From positions 310,001 to 374,000 of the forward strand of contig NZ_JACHEF010000006.1 of NCBI RefSeq assembly GCF_014207355.1: DNA of 64,000 nucleotides, in the 5' to 3' direction. This document shows, piece by piece, positions 16,944-27,064 of the stretch. A program made the position numbers and the translations under genes. Under the pieces are notes generated by a model. That model was not told where the DNA came from, did not search any database, and was given only the letters and a program-made list of their open reading frames with translations. The stretch is from Mesorhizobium sangaii (GTDB lineage Bacteria > Pseudomonadota > Alphaproteobacteria > Rhizobiales > Rhizobiaceae). The number at the start of each line of letters is the position of its first letter. Position 1 is the first letter of the stretch.

Positions 16944-17894
16944 TTAGAGACTACGGCCCATTGCCAGGTATTTCTCGCGGCGCTGCTCGCGGAAGTCGGT
17001 GTTGGCGCCGGAAAATTCCTTCATCGTCTTGGCGATGAGGTCGCCCGTCGCGGCAATCACGGTTTCGGCGCCACGATGCGCGCCGCCGAGCGGCTCGGGG
17101 ATGATGGCGTCGATGATCTTGAGCTCCAGAAGATCCTGCGCGGTGATCTTCATGTTGGTCGCCGCGTCCTTCGATCGCGTCGTGTCGCGCCACAGGATCG
17201 AGGCGGCGCCTTCCGGCGAGATCACCGAATAGATGGCGTGTTCGAGCATGTAGACGCGGTTGGCGGTGGCGATTGCGATGGCGCCACCCGAGCCGCCTTC
17301 GCCGATGACCACCGAGATCGACGGCACTTTCAGGCCAAGGCAGGCCGAGGTCGAGCGGGCAATCGCTTCCGCCTGGCCGCGCTCCTCCGCCCCGACGCCG
17401 GGATAGGCGCCGGCGGTGTCGACCAGCGTCAGCAGCGGGATATTGAAACGGTCGGCGAGTTCCATCAGCCGTACCGCCTTGCGGTAGCCTTCCGGCCGCA
17501 CCGAGCCGAAATTGTGCTTCAGCCGGCTGGTCGTGTCGGAGCCCTTTTCCTGGCCGATGATGGCCACCGGCTCGCCGCGGAAGCGGGCGAAACCGCCGAC
17601 GATCGCTTGGTCCTCGCCGAAATTGCGGTCACCGGCCAGCGGCGTGAAATCGTTGAACAGGCCCTTGATGTAGTCGACGCAGTGCGGCCGGTCGGGATGG
17701 CGCGCCACCTGCACTTTCTGCCACGGCGTCAGCGCCTTGTAGGCGTCGCGCAGCGCGTCGCGGGAGCGCTTCTCGAGACGGCTGATCTCGTCGCCGACAT
17801 CGACCGCCTCGCCACTCTCGGCAAGTTTCTTCAGCTCGAGGATCTTGCCCTCGAGGTCCTGCACCGGCTTTTCGAAATCGAGGTAATTGTACAT
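16944..17894 (-). CDS. accA: Acetyl-CoA carboxylase carboxyltransferase subunit alpha
   Basis: A 316-residue protein starting [18 protein letters not shown], the conserved AccA N-terminus and the usual length. Conserved blocks include [42 protein letters not shown] and [12 protein letters not shown]. With AccD it forms the carboxyltransferase that moves CO2 from biotin to acetyl-CoA, the first committed step of fatty acid synthesis. It follows xerD on the same strand with a 99-base gap. A GC-rich hairpin without T-run (16911-16928) lies just after its stop. Confidence 0.96.
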   Translation of the reverse strand: MYNYLDFEKPVQDLEGKILELKKLAESGEAVDVGDEISRLEKRSRDALRDAYKALTPWQKVQVARHPDRPHCVDYIKGLFNDFTPLAGDRNFGEDQAIVGGFARFRGEPVAIIGQEKGSDTTSRLKHNFGSVRPEGYRKAVRLMELADRFNIPLLTLVDTAGAYPGVGAEERGQAEAIARSTSACLGLKVPSISVVIGEGGSGGAIAIATANRVYMLEHAIYSVISPEGAASILWRDTTRSKDAATNMKITAQDLLELKIIDAIIPEPLGGAHRGAETVIAATGDLIAKTMKEFSGANTDFREQRREKYLAMGRSL

Positions 17895-17993
17895 GCTTGA
17901 GCGGACCGATACGTCGGAAGGCGAGGACTGGCAGAACCCTGAAATCCAAGGCTCCGGGCGGTGGAATGTCGTCCTCACATAGCGATATGAGGC

Positions 17994-18929
17994 CTAGTCG
18001 GCAAGCGGATGATGATCGTTGACTAGCCGCACCAGCCGCTCTTCCAGCACATGGGTGTAAATCTGTGTCGTCGATATGTCGGCATGGCCGAGCAACTGCT
18101 GCACGGCCCTGAGATCGGCGCCGTTCTGCAGGAGATGGCTGGCGAAAGCATGGCGCAGCACATGCGGCGAGATCTTCGCAGACGCGATGCCGGCCCTTGC
18201 CGCCAGCCCTTTCAGCTCGCGCGCAAAGACCTGGCGCGAGAGATAGCCGCTGTCCGAGGCGGCCGGAAACAGAAACGGACTGTCGGCGAAGGCAGGCACC
18301 TTGGCGCGGGCGGCAAGCCAGCTCCGCATCGCCGTGCGCGCCTTGGCCGATAGCGGCACCATGCGCTCCTTGTCGCCCTTGCCGCGCACCATGAAGAAAC
18401 GGTCGTCGCGCAGCGCCACCGTCACCGGCAGGCCGACCAGTTCGGAAACGCGCAGGCCGGTGGCATAAAGCACCTCGACCAGCGCATGCAGGCGCAGTGC
18501 CGCCAGCCACTCGCTGTCGCCAGGCCCGGCATCGTTGCCGAGGGCGGGATCGCCGGCCTCAAGTGCTGCGCGGTCGATCAGCCGGCCGGTGTCGGCCTCG
18601 CTCATCGTCTTCGGCAGCGGGCGGCCCTTTTTCGGGCTGTCCAGCGTGCCGGTCGGGTCATCCGCGCGCAGACCCTCGGCGTAAAGGAACTTGAAGAACT
18701 GCCGGATCGCCGACAGTTTGCGCGCCTGCGACGTTGGCGCAAAGCCGCGCGCGGCGATATCGTCGAGATAGGCGCGGATACCGGCGGCGGCGGCACCGGC
18801 AAGGCCGCCATCGATCGCGTCCGAAGCGTCTTCGAGGTCACGGCGGTAAGAGGACAGCGTGTTTTCGGCGGCACCGCGCTCGGCGCTCATCATTTCCAGG
18901 AAGGCTTCGATGCGGGCGGCGCTGTTCAT
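17994..18929 (-). CDS. xerD: Site-specific tyrosine recombinase XerD
   Basis: A 311-residue tyrosine recombinase. The N-terminal SAM-like core-binding domain (about 5-95) is followed by the catalytic domain with all active residues: R160 (ATGLRVSEL), K184 (RGKGDKER), H256 and R259 ([12 protein letters not shown]), H282 ([11 protein letters not shown]) and nucleophile Y291 (QIYTHV). With XerC it resolves chromosome dimers at dif. Position beside accA and aroK, away from mobile genes, supports XerD rather than a phage integrase. The start at [10 protein letters not shown] gives the usual XerD length. Confidence 0.94.
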   Translation of the reverse strand: MNSAARIEAFLEMMSAERGAAENTLSSYRRDLEDASDAIDGGLAGAAAAGIRAYLDDIAARGFAPTSQARKLSAIRQFFKFLYAEGLRADDPTGTLDSPKKGRPLPKTMSEADTGRLIDRAALEAGDPALGNDAGPGDSEWLAALRLHALVEVLYATGLRVSELVGLPVTVALRDDRFFMVRGKGDKERMVPLSAKARTAMRSWLAARAKVPAFADSPFLFPAASDSGYLSRQVFARELKGLAARAGIASAKISPHVLRHAFASHLLQNGADLRAVQQLLGHADISTTQIYTHVLEERLVRLVNDHHPLAD

Positions 18930-18965
18930 TCGGGTTTTCTTGGGCGGGCTTTTTCTTGGCAGCGA

Positions 18966-19118
18966 TCAGCTTTTCTTGGGATTGAGCTTTTCGGGAGGGA
19001 TGCGCACGGTCATTTCCGCCTTCCTCGGCTCGACGAACATCACCAGTGCGAACATCGTACCATAGGCAATGCCGGCCAGAATCGCGAGGATCACGACAAA
19101 GCGAAACAGTGTCGGCAT
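18966..19118 (-). CDS. Small single-span membrane protein
   Basis: A 50-residue protein from the ATG at 19118: short N-terminus, one membrane helix of about 25 residues (FVVILAILAGIAYGTMFALVM), then a cytoplasmic-looking tail ending PPEKLNPKKS. Similar tiny proteins sit between xerD and aroK in other Rhizobiales, as I recall, and are usually labelled hypothetical. Function unknown. A longer reading adds 38 residues of uncharacteristic sequence and runs into the aroK leader, so I prefer the short form. Confidence 0.6.
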   Translation of the reverse strand: MPTLFRFVVILAILAGIAYGTMFALVMFVEPRKAEMTVRIPPEKLNPKKS

Positions 19119-19328
19119 CAATTTTCGCCCGTCTTCTTGTTCTGCGTTTCCAAACCCTGTGCCCTTATGGGACGCCAATCCGCCCAATTCAAGGAAGAAG
19201 CTGAGGTTTGTTAGCGACTTCTGATGATGCACGGCCAGCCCATATCAGGCTCAGGGCTGCTCGCCACGCTTGACGAAAACGGGCTTTTCATGTCGATACG
19301 CCGGCAAAGGGGGCACTCGAAGCATCAG

Positions 19329-19940
19329 ATGAACGCGCTGCCATCAAATCCTGCAGACGAGAACCACGCCGCGCTGCTTGGGCGGCTGGGCAGCCGTTCC
19401 GTCGTCTTTGTCGGGTTGATGGGTGCAGGCAAGACGGCGATCGGCCGCAAGGTGGCGGCGATGCTGGCGCTGCCCTTCATCGACAGCGACCAGGAGATCG
19501 AAAGCGTCTCGCGCATGACCGTTCCGGAGCTGTTCGAGCGCTATGGCGAGACCGAGTTCAGGGCCCTGGAGCAACGCGTCATCCTGCGCGTGCTGGAGAA
19601 CGGCCCGCAGGTGCTGTCGACCGGCGGCGGCGCCTTCATGAACGCCCACACGCGCGAGGCCATCGCTGGCCATGGCGTGTCGGTGTGGCTGAAGGCCGAG
19701 CTCGATCTTTTGATGGAGCGCGTCTCCAAGAAGCAGAACCGGCCCCTCCTGAAAAGCGCCGACCCCCGCGCCGTGCTGGAGCGGCTGATGGACGAGCGCT
19801 ATCCTGTCTACGCGACATCGGACATCACCGTGCCGACCCGCGACGACCGCAAGGAGGTCATCGCGGCCGAGGTGGTGGATGCGCTTTGCCGGCATTTCGG
19901 CATTGATGAGACTGTCCCTACAGACGAGGTGCGATCGTGA
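19329..19940 (+). CDS. aroK: Shikimate kinase
   Basis: A 203-residue kinase with Walker [12 protein letters not shown] (29-39), shikimate-binding [14 protein letters not shown], and GGGAF, then the lid arginine in KKQNRPLL. It phosphorylates shikimate in aromatic amino acid synthesis. The start is uncertain: I use [10 protein letters not shown] at 19329, but in-frame ATGs exist at 19290 and 19224 and none has a strong ribosome site. The stop overlaps the GTG start of aroB by four bases (GTGA), so the two are translationally coupled. Confidence 0.93.
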   Translation: MNALPSNPADENHAALLGRLGSRSVVFVGLMGAGKTAIGRKVAAMLALPFIDSDQEIESVSRMTVPELFERYGETEFRALEQRVILRVLENGPQVLSTGGGAFMNAHTREAIAGHGVSVWLKAELDLLMERVSKKQNRPLLKSADPRAVLERLMDERYPVYATSDITVPTRDDRKEVIAAEVVDALCRHFGIDETVPTDEVRS

Positions 19941-21121
19941 GCGCAAATGAGCCGGTCACGGTCGAAGTCGGCCTTGGCGACCGGGCCTACGACATCCTGA
20001 TCGGCCCCGGTCTGCTATCGCGCGCCGGTGCCGAGATTTCGCGCCGCCTACCAGGTACACGCGCTGCGGTCATCACCGATGCCAATGTCGCGGCAGCGCA
20101 TCTCGAGGCGCTTAAGGACGGTCTGGAAAAGAACGACATCCAGCCCGCTGTCATCACGCTGCCGCCCGGCGAGAAGACAAAGAGCTTCGCCCATCTCGAA
20201 GAGGTGGTCGACGGCGTCCTGGCCGCCAGGCTGGAACGCGGCGATATCGTCATCGCCTTTGGCGGCGGCGTCATCGGCGACCTTGCCGGCTTTGCCGCCG
20301 GCATCGTGCGCCGCGGCATGAATTTTGTGCAGATCCCGACCTCGCTGCTGGCGCAGGTCGATTCGTCGGTCGGTGGCAAGACCGGCATCAACAGTGCGCG
20401 CGGCAAGAACCTGGTCGGCGTTTTCCATCAGCCGAAGCTGGTGCTGGCCGATACCGAAGTGCTCGACACGCTGCCGATCCGCGAATTCCGCGCCGGCTAT
20501 GCCGAACTTGCCAAATACGGCCTCATCGACCGGCCGGCGTTTTTCGCCTGGCTGGAAGAGAACTGGACCCAGGTGTTCGCCGGCGGGCCGGAGAGGGCGC
20601 AGGCCATTGCCGAAGCCTGCCGCGCCAAGGCCGATGTGGTTGCCCGCGACGAGTTCGAGACCGGCGACCGCGCGCTGCTCAATCTCGGCCACACGTTCGG
20701 CCACGCGCTGGAAGCCGCCACCCAGTATGACGGAACCCGGCTCGTCCATGGCGAGGGTGTCGCCATCGGCATGGCGCTGGCGCACCGGTTCTCATCGCGG
20801 CTCAACCTCGCCAGCCCCGACGATGCGGCACGCGTCGAGGCGCATCTGCGCGCCGTCGGGCTGCCGTGGCGGATGGCCGACATTCCGGGTGATTTGCCCG
20901 ATGCCGAGGCGCTGCTCTCCTTCATCGCCCAGGACAAGAAGGTGTCGCGCGGTGCGCTGACCTTCATCCTGACGCGTGGCATCGGCCAGGCCTTCATCGC
21001 CAAGGATGTGCCGGCTTCGGAAGTGCTGTCGTTCCTGAAGGAGATGCATCCGGGCCAGCAGCAGAGCTGGCCGAGCCAGCAGAAGATGCGACCGGGCCAG
21101 CAGAAGATGCCGCTGAGATGA
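19937..21121 (+). CDS. aroB: 3-dehydroquinate synthase
   Basis: A 394-residue NAD-dependent enzyme making dehydroquinate from DAHP. Conserved parts: [33 protein letters not shown], zinc-binding E/H residues in the AELAKYG and [11 protein letters not shown] blocks, and [13 protein letters not shown] start inside the aroK stop. Odd: after the normal ending near FLKEM the protein carries about 20 extra residues with repeated GQQ and SQQKM/GQQKM units, encoded by a short imperfect tandem repeat. Its TGA overlaps the ATG of the next gene (ATGA). Confidence 0.94.
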   Translation: MSANEPVTVEVGLGDRAYDILIGPGLLSRAGAEISRRLPGTRAAVITDANVAAAHLEALKDGLEKNDIQPAVITLPPGEKTKSFAHLEEVVDGVLAARLERGDIVIAFGGGVIGDLAGFAAGIVRRGMNFVQIPTSLLAQVDSSVGGKTGINSARGKNLVGVFHQPKLVLADTEVLDTLPIREFRAGYAELAKYGLIDRPAFFAWLEENWTQVFAGGPERAQAIAEACRAKADVVARDEFETGDRALLNLGHTFGHALEAATQYDGTRLVHGEGVAIGMALAHRFSSRLNLASPDDAARVEAHLRAVGLPWRMADIPGDLPDAEALLSFIAQDKKVSRGALTFILTRGIGQAFIAKDVPASEVLSFLKEMHPGQQQSWPSQQKMRPGQQKMPLR

Positions 21122-22014
21122 CCAACGAGACCGGCTGGATCGTCGTCGCTGTCCTTGCCGTCCTCATCCTGCTGGCCGTTGCCTTGCGTACGCGCCTGCT
21201 TGCCGCTTTCGGCTATGAACTGTCGCGCATGGAGCCGCTGCGCTCGAGTGAGGCCGAGTTGCGCGGCGCGGTCGACGATTTCCGCCGCGACGGCCAGGTG
21301 GTGCGCGAGGATCGCGATCGCGTCGGCGGCCTGTTCGATCTTGCCGAACTCGAAGTGTCCGACATCATGGTCCACCGCACCAACATGCGCTCGGTCAATG
21401 CCGACAATGCGCCGGAAGCGGTGGTGCGCGAGATCCTGCAGAGCCCGCACACCCGGATGCCGCTGTGGAAGGGCTCGCTCGACAACATCGTCGGCGTGCT
21501 GCACGCCAAGGACCTGCTGCGCGCTTTGAACGACGTCGGCAACGACTTCTCCAAGATCGACGTGATGAAGATCGCCTCGAAACCGTGGTTCGTGCCCGAC
21601 ACCACGACCTTGCAGGAACAACTCAACGCCTTCCTGCGCCGCAAGGCGCATTTTGCCGTCGTCGTCGACGAATATGGCGAGGTCGAAGGGCTGGTGACGC
21701 TGGAGGACATCATCGAGGAGATCGTTGGCGAGATCGCGGACGAGCACGATGTCGACATTCAGGGTGTCAAGCAGGAGGCAGACGGTTCCGTCGTCGTCGA
21801 CGGCACAGTGCCGATCCGCGACCTGAACCGGGCGCTCGACTGGAACCTGCCGGATGAGGAGGCCACCACCATTGCCGGTCTGGTCATCCACGAGACGCAG
21901 TCTATCCCCGAGGAAAAACAGGCGTTTACATTCCATGGCAAACGGTTCGTCGTGATGAAGCGCGACAAGAACCGGATCGCAAGGCTGAGAATACGGCCAG
22001 CCGGCGACGCTTAG
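21118..22014 (+). CDS. CorC/HlyC-type CBS-pair protein without DUF21 domain
   Basis: A 298-residue protein: one N-terminal membrane helix ([17 protein letters not shown]), a short linker, the [14 protein letters not shown] segment that opens the CBS pair, two CBS domains (about 75-205, including [28 protein letters not shown]), and a C-terminal CorC_HlyC domain. The CBS and C-terminal parts resemble the rhizobial hemolysin/CNNM proteins of about 430 residues, but the multi-span DUF21 transport domain is absent. It may regulate magnesium or cobalt transport like enterobacterial CorC, which also lacks DUF21. Coupled to aroB by ATGA. Confidence 0.8.
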   Translation: MTNETGWIVVAVLAVLILLAVALRTRLLAAFGYELSRMEPLRSSEAELRGAVDDFRRDGQVVREDRDRVGGLFDLAELEVSDIMVHRTNMRSVNADNAPEAVVREILQSPHTRMPLWKGSLDNIVGVLHAKDLLRALNDVGNDFSKIDVMKIASKPWFVPDTTTLQEQLNAFLRRKAHFAVVVDEYGEVEGLVTLEDIIEEIVGEIADEHDVDIQGVKQEADGSVVVDGTVPIRDLNRALDWNLPDEEATTIAGLVIHETQSIPEEKQAFTFHGKRFVVMKRDKNRIARLRIRPAGDA

Positions 22015-22018
22015 AGTA

Positions 22019-22119
22019 GTTCACCGTTTCACGGAAACGGCGAACGGCTCTAACTCTTTGTTTCGACGCAATTCCCGGACGGAAAACCGTTTCACACTTT
22101 TCCTGGAATTGCTCTAGGG
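22019..22119. repeat. Rhizobial intergenic palindromic repeat
   Basis: Starts with a hairpin, GTTC-A-CCGTTTC loop GAAACGG-C-GAAC (22019-22045), followed by a segment bounded by GGCTCTAAC and TTGCTCTAGG containing AATTCCCGGACGGAAAACCG. I recognise this as a widespread intergenic repeat type in Rhizobium-group genomes. It may also act as a transcription end signal for the aroK operon. Coordinates of the right edge are approximate. Confidence 0.6.
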
Positions 22120-22233
22120 CGTGTCGCGTTGAACGAATTCAGGGGACGTGCTTCAAACCCCTGTTTTGATGCATGTCGCCCAAAGCCGGCGCGCACTTTT
22201 GGACGCCATGTGAACCAGCGCAACTACGCAGCT

Positions 22234-23775
22234 TCATTCTGTGATCTGGCTCGTCGAGCGTTCGTGGATCGTTGCGCCCGTTTCGGCGTCGACGGCGGCC
22301 AAGCTTACCTCATAACCCCAAAGCCTGCGGATGTGACGAAGCGTGGCGTCGCGGCTGGCATCCTCGAGAAGGATGCCGTCATTGACCTTGTGCTGCAGTC
22401 GCAAATGCCGGTCGCCGAGCAGATCGACATCCATCACCTGGATGTCCGGTCGGTTCGCACCGACGTCGTAGCTGTGAGCGAGCGCGGCGCGTATCTTGTC
22501 ATAGCCGCGCTCGTTGTGAATCGAGGCGACCTGGCAATGCGGTTGGTCGGCAACGTCGCCGAGTACAAAGAACCGCCATTTTCGGATCAAAGTCGGACTG
22601 AGGTACTGGCGGATAAAGGATTCGTCGCGGTGATCCGCCCAGGCGTCGAGCAGGATCTCGCGCCAGTTGCCGTGGCCGGCGATATCGGGAAACCAGTCCC
22701 GGTCCTCGGCCGTCGGCTCTGTCGACATGCGCTGGATGTCCTGCATCATGTCGAGGCCGAGAGCGTAGGGGTTGATGCCGGAAAAGCGCGGATCGTCGAA
22801 CGCCGGCTGGAAGACAACGTTGGAATGATTGCGCAGGATTTCGAGCATGGCGCCTTCGCTGATCAGGCCGCGATCAAACAGCATGTTCATCAGCGTATAG
22901 TGCACGAAAGTGGCGCAGCCCTCGTTCATCACCTGGGTCTGCCCCTGCGGATAAAAATACTGTGCTATGACGCGAACGATCCTGATGATCTCCCGCTGCC
23001 AAGGCTCCAGGACCAGGCTGTTCTTTTCCAGGAAATAAAGCAGGTTTTCCTCGGGCAGGTTGAGCGATTTCTTCCGCTCCGGTTCTTGCTCCTTGTCGCT
23101 GACCCTTTGCTGAGAAGGCGGCAGCGTGCGCCACAAATCGTTGTAGGAGCGCTCCTCGTATTCGAGGCGCTCGCGAAGCCCTTCGCGCTGCCGCTCTGAC
23201 GACAGCTTCGGCGGCCGGTGATAGCGGAAAACGCCCTGCGCCATCAGCGCGTGGGCGGAATCGAGAACAGCCTCGACGGCGGTGAGGCCGTGCCGCTCCT
23301 CGCAACGGGCAATGTAGCCTTTGGCGAAGTCCAGGTAGCCGAGGATCGCGCCCGCGTCCGTCCACTGCTTGAACAACTGATTGTTCTTGAAGAAATGGTT
23401 GTGCCCGAGCGCAGCATGGGCCGTCACCAAGGCCTGCAGGGCCATGGTGTTTTCCTCCATCAGATAGACGATGCAGGGATTGGAATTGATGACCAGTTCA
23501 TAGGCAAGCCCTCGCCCGCCTTTGCGATAGAGCAGATCCTGGTAGAGGAAATGTTTGCCGAAAGACCAGTGACGGTACATCAGCGGCATGCCGACCGACG
23601 AATAGGCGTCGAGCATCTGTTGGGAGGAAATGATCTCCATCTGCACGGGGTAGGTATCGAGATGAAGCTCTTCGACCGCGATTGCCTCGATCGCGTCATA
23701 GGCCCGCGACAATGTCTTGAAATCCCAGTCGGATCCTGAAAAAAGCAGGCTGGATTTACTGGCTGGTCTGGCCAT
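22234..23775 (-). CDS. SpoVR-family protein
   Basis: A 513-residue cytoplasmic protein of the SpoVR/YcgB family, with typical stretches MYRHWSFGKHFLYQDLLYRK, INSNPCIVYLMEENTM, GHNHFFKNN and NEGCATFVHYTLMN. In Bacillus SpoVR takes part in spore cortex formation; in proteobacteria it is the third gene of the prkA-yeaH-spoVR unit and its biochemistry is unknown. The ATG at 23775 has AGGGG before it and is eight bases after the YeaH stop; a GTG four codons earlier is also possible. Confidence 0.9.
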   Translation of the reverse strand: MARPASKSSLLFSGSDWDFKTLSRAYDAIEAIAVEELHLDTYPVQMEIISSQQMLDAYSSVGMPLMYRHWSFGKHFLYQDLLYRKGGRGLAYELVINSNPCIVYLMEENTMALQALVTAHAALGHNHFFKNNQLFKQWTDAGAILGYLDFAKGYIARCEERHGLTAVEAVLDSAHALMAQGVFRYHRPPKLSSERQREGLRERLEYEERSYNDLWRTLPPSQQRVSDKEQEPERKKSLNLPEENLLYFLEKNSLVLEPWQREIIRIVRVIAQYFYPQGQTQVMNEGCATFVHYTLMNMLFDRGLISEGAMLEILRNHSNVVFQPAFDDPRFSGINPYALGLDMMQDIQRMSTEPTAEDRDWFPDIAGHGNWREILLDAWADHRDESFIRQYLSPTLIRKWRFFVLGDVADQPHCQVASIHNERGYDKIRAALAHSYDVGANRPDIQVMDVDLLGDRHLRLQHKVNDGILLEDASRDATLRHIRRLWGYEVSLAAVDAETGATIHERSTSQITE

Positions 23776-23783
23776 CGTACCCC

Positions 23784-25097
23784 TCACGCTCTCTTAAGGG
23801 GAGCCGGCTGTCTGCCGAAGAGGTGGCGAAAGACCGGGTAGATATCGGCGGGCGTGGCGATGCGGCTCATCTGGAAGTTCGGCCATCTCAGGTCGATTTC
23901 GCTGTAGGCACGCCATAGCGATGTCCCGTTTTCGGTTGTACGGAAGATATGGGCCTCACGCTCGTCGATGATCTCCACATAGGCAAAATACTGGCACAGC
24001 CGCATCAGCTTGCCGTTGAGCAAGGCTTTGCATCGCTCGGAATCGCCGGCGAAATTGTCGCCGTCCGAGGCCTGGGCGGCATAGATGTTCCATTCGCGGG
24101 CCGGGTAACGTTCTTCAATAATGCGATGCATTTCCTCCAGCGCGGTGGAAACGACAGTGCCGCCGCTTTGCGTGTTGTAGAAGAATGTTTCCTCATCGAC
24201 CTCCTGGGCCAGGTGCGTGTGGCGGATGAAGACGATCTCGATGCGGTCGTAGCGCCGTTTCAAGAACAGGTGCAGCAGCACGAAGAAGCGCTTGGCCAGA
24301 TCCTTTTCGCGCTCGCCCATCGAGCCGGACACATCCATCAGGCAGAACATGACGGCGTTGGCGTTCGGCACAGGTTGGGGGTCGAAGCGGTTGAAGCGGA
24401 TGTCGACCGGATCGACATAGGCAATTCGCCGGCGGCGGCGTTCCAGCCGGTCGAGTTCCTCGCGCAATGCCGCAATGCGCTGGCGTGCCGCTGCGCTGGA
24501 TGGCACCAACTCAAGCGTAGCGATTTCCTGGAGGATCGCGTCCAACTCCGCCTGCTTGGGACGCCTCAGCGCAATGCGGCGGCCATGGCTGTTGCGCATC
24601 GTGCGCCCAACATTGATGTTGGTCGGTGAACCGGTAGCGGCGAAACCAGCCCGGCGCGGTTTGAAGGCAAGGATTTCCTTGAGGTTGAGCTTGACCATGT
24701 CCGGAAGTTCGAGATCCTCGAAAAAAAGATCGAGCACCTCTTCGCGTGACAGCACGAAACGAAAGTCGTCTTCAGACGCCGTGTTTCCCGGGGACGACGC
24801 TCCCGCGCCGCCACCCTGGCCGGGCTTGGGGATCAGGTCTCCAGGGGAGAAATGCCTGTTGCCCGGCAGGATGTGCTGGCGCCTGCCGCTGTTGCGGGCG
24901 TTGTTGAAACTCGGCTCGCCTGTGCCTCTTTCGGGCATCGGCACGGCGTGCTCGGCATCCGCGTCGGCGATCCTACCAGAGCGGATCTGCTCGCGTATGC
25001 TCCGCTTCAGTTCCTCGCGGGCACGCTTGAGGAAGCGCTGGCGATTGCCGAGGCTTTTGTCCTTTGGATTCAGGCGGCGGTCGATGAAGATCGGCAT
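23784..25097 (-). CDS. YeaH/YhbH-family (DUF444) VWA-like protein
   Basis: A 437-residue protein starting MPIFIDRRLNPKDKS, the conserved start of the YeaH/YhbH family. The C-terminal half is a von Willebrand A-like domain with the metal-site motif DVSGSMGEREKD (around residue 258) and a later TAGGT-like SGGTVVSTAL. Family function is unknown; it works with the PrkA kinase and SpoVR in stress or starvation responses. It lies 17 bases after prkA and eight before spoVR, so all three form one operon. Confidence 0.9.
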   Translation of the reverse strand: MPIFIDRRLNPKDKSLGNRQRFLKRAREELKRSIREQIRSGRIADADAEHAVPMPERGTGEPSFNNARNSGRRQHILPGNRHFSPGDLIPKPGQGGGAGASSPGNTASEDDFRFVLSREEVLDLFFEDLELPDMVKLNLKEILAFKPRRAGFAATGSPTNINVGRTMRNSHGRRIALRRPKQAELDAILQEIATLELVPSSAAARQRIAALREELDRLERRRRRIAYVDPVDIRFNRFDPQPVPNANAVMFCLMDVSGSMGEREKDLAKRFFVLLHLFLKRRYDRIEIVFIRHTHLAQEVDEETFFYNTQSGGTVVSTALEEMHRIIEERYPAREWNIYAAQASDGDNFAGDSERCKALLNGKLMRLCQYFAYVEIIDEREAHIFRTTENGTSLWRAYSEIDLRWPNFQMSRIATPADIYPVFRHLFGRQPAPLKRA

Positions 25098-25114
25098 GGA
25101 CCCATCGGGCTCTC

Positions 25115-27064
25115 TCAGCCCGCCTTGTTCACCCGCATGTACCAGTCCACCAGGCGGCGCACCTGCCGCTGGGTGTAGCCGCGCTCGACCATGCGCTGGA
25201 CGAATTCGTTGTGCCGTTTTTCCGTAACGCCGTCCTGCTTGGAGCCGAAGCTGATGACCGGCAACAGGTCCTCGACCTGACCGAACATCCGCTTCTCGAT
25301 GACCTCGCGGAGCTTTTCATAACTCGTCCATGACGGGTTGCGGTCGTGGTTCCTTGCGCGCGCGCGCAACGTGAACTTCACAACCTCGTTGCGGAAGTCC
25401 TTGGGATTGGCGATGCCGGCCGGCTTTTCGACCTGCGACAATTCGTTTTCCAAAACCTCGCGTTTCAAGATCTGGCCGGTGTCGGGGTCCTTGTAGTCCT
25501 GATCCTCGATCCAGGCATCGGCATAAGCGATGTAACGGTCGAAAAGGTTCTGGCCATATTCGCTATAGGATTCGAGATAGGCTTTCTGGATCTCGTGCCC
25601 GATGAACTCGGCATACCGCGTGGCGATCTCCGACTTGATGAAATCGAGATAGGCTGCTTCCGATTCCTTGGGAAACTGCTCGCGCTTGATCGCCTCCTCC
25701 AGAATATACATCAGGTGCACAGGATCGGCAGCCACTTCCTTGGTATCGTAGTTGAAGGTCTGTGACAGGATCTTGAAGGCGAAGCGCGTGCTGACGCCCC
25801 TCATGCCCTCATCAACCCCGGCGGCATCGCGATATTCCTGAACCGACTTCGCCTTGGGGTCGACGTCCTTCAGGTTCTCGCCGTCATAGGCGCGCATCTT
25901 GGTGTAGAGGGGCGAATTGTCATGCTCGGCCAGGCGGGTCGAGACGGTGAACCGGCTGAGAATGTCCAGCACCTCGGGCGCGCAGGGGCTGGCAGCCAAT
26001 TCGCTCTCCCGCAGCAGCTTTTCGTAGATCTGCCTCTCTTCGGTGATCCGCAGGCAATAGGGCACCTTGACCACGAGGATTCGGTCGAGAAAGGCCTCAT
26101 TGTTCTTGTTGTTCTTGAACTGTTGCCATTCCGACTCGTTGGAATGGGCCACGATGATCCCCTGGTAGGGAAAGGCGCCGAAATTTTCGGTGCCGTTGTA
26201 GCTGCCCTCCTGCGTGGCGGTCAGCAGCGGATGCAGGACCTTGATGGGCGCTTTGAACATTTCCACGAATTCAAGCAGGCCCTGGGTGGTCCGGTTCAGT
26301 CCGCCGCTATAGGAATAGGCGTCCGGATCGGACTGGCTGAAATTTTCCAATAGCCGGATGTCGACCTTGCCGACCAGGGCCGAGACGTCCTGATTGTTCT
26401 CATCGCCAGGCTCGGTCTTGGCGATGCCGATCTGACGCAACCGCGAAGGCATCAGCTTGACCACGCTGAACTTGGAAATGTCGCCGGACAGTTCGTCGAG
26501 GCGTTTGGCCGCCCATGGCGAGATGAGCCCGTTCAACCGGCGTCGGGCTATGCCGTATTTATCCTGCAGCAGGTCGCCCATGCGATCGGGATGGAAGAGG
26601 CCAAGCGGCGATTCGAAAACCGGGCTGACCTGGTTGCCGACCTTCAGCGTGTAGATCGGGCGCTGCTCCATCAATTTCTTCAGCCGTTCGGCAAGGGAGG
26701 ATTTGCCGCCGCCAACCGGGCCCAGGAGATAAAGGATCTGCTTGCGCTCCTCGAGCCCCTGGGAAGCGTAGCGAAAATAGCCGGCGATGCGTTCGATCGT
26801 GTCCTCCATTCCGTAGAAGTCGGAGAAGGAGGGATAGATCTTAACGGTGCGGTTCGAGAAAATGCGACCGAGCCGTTCGTCCTTGCTGGTGTCAACCAGG
26901 TTCGGCTCACCGATAGCCTCGACCATCCGTTCGGGCGCCGAGGCATACATCGATCTGTCCTCTCGGCAGGCAAGGAGATATTGCTGGAGGCTGATTTCTT
27001 CCTGAGCCGCGTTCGCATAAATCTCCGAAAACAGATCGAAGACGTCGGACTGATTCTCGCGCAT
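25115..27064 (-). CDS. PrkA-family serine protein kinase
   Basis: A 649-residue protein with an N-terminal AAA+ ATPase domain, Walker A GPVGGGKSS at 115-123, and a C-terminal PrkA kinase-like domain. Sequence is strongly like E. coli YeaG and Bacillus PrkA, including IGEPNLVDTSKDERL, KIYPSFSDFYGMEDTI and EFVEMFKAPIKVLHPLLTATQEG. It is reported as a serine kinase; an AAA+ protease activity has also been proposed. First gene of the prkA-yeaH-spoVR operon, with a candidate EcfG-type promoter 54-78 bases upstream of its ATG. Confidence 0.93.
   Translation of the reverse strand: MRENQSDVFDLFSEIYANAAQEEISLQQYLLACREDRSMYASAPERMVEAIGEPNLVDTSKDERLGRIFSNRTVKIYPSFSDFYGMEDTIERIAGYFRYASQGLEERKQILYLLGPVGGGKSSLAERLKKLMEQRPIYTLKVGNQVSPVFESPLGLFHPDRMGDLLQDKYGIARRRLNGLISPWAAKRLDELSGDISKFSVVKLMPSRLRQIGIAKTEPGDENNQDVSALVGKVDIRLLENFSQSDPDAYSYSGGLNRTTQGLLEFVEMFKAPIKVLHPLLTATQEGSYNGTENFGAFPYQGIIVAHSNESEWQQFKNNKNNEAFLDRILVVKVPYCLRITEERQIYEKLLRESELAASPCAPEVLDILSRFTVSTRLAEHDNSPLYTKMRAYDGENLKDVDPKAKSVQEYRDAAGVDEGMRGVSTRFAFKILSQTFNYDTKEVAADPVHLMYILEEAIKREQFPKESEAAYLDFIKSEIATRYAEFIGHEIQKAYLESYSEYGQNLFDRYIAYADAWIEDQDYKDPDTGQILKREVLENELSQVEKPAGIANPKDFRNEVVKFTLRARARNHDRNPSWTSYEKLREVIEKRMFGQVEDLLPVISFGSKQDGVTEKRHNEFVQRMVERGYTQRQVRRLVDWYMRVNKAG

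Noticed and set aside
17994-18929. Tyrosine recombinase as a phage or island integrase
   Set aside because: Domain layout, length and location beside accA and aroK fit housekeeping XerD, and there is no att-like tRNA nearby.
20497-21936. A 479-codon minus-strand frame over aroB and the CorC-like gene
   Set aside because: Antisense to two solid genes; no start signal and no family features.
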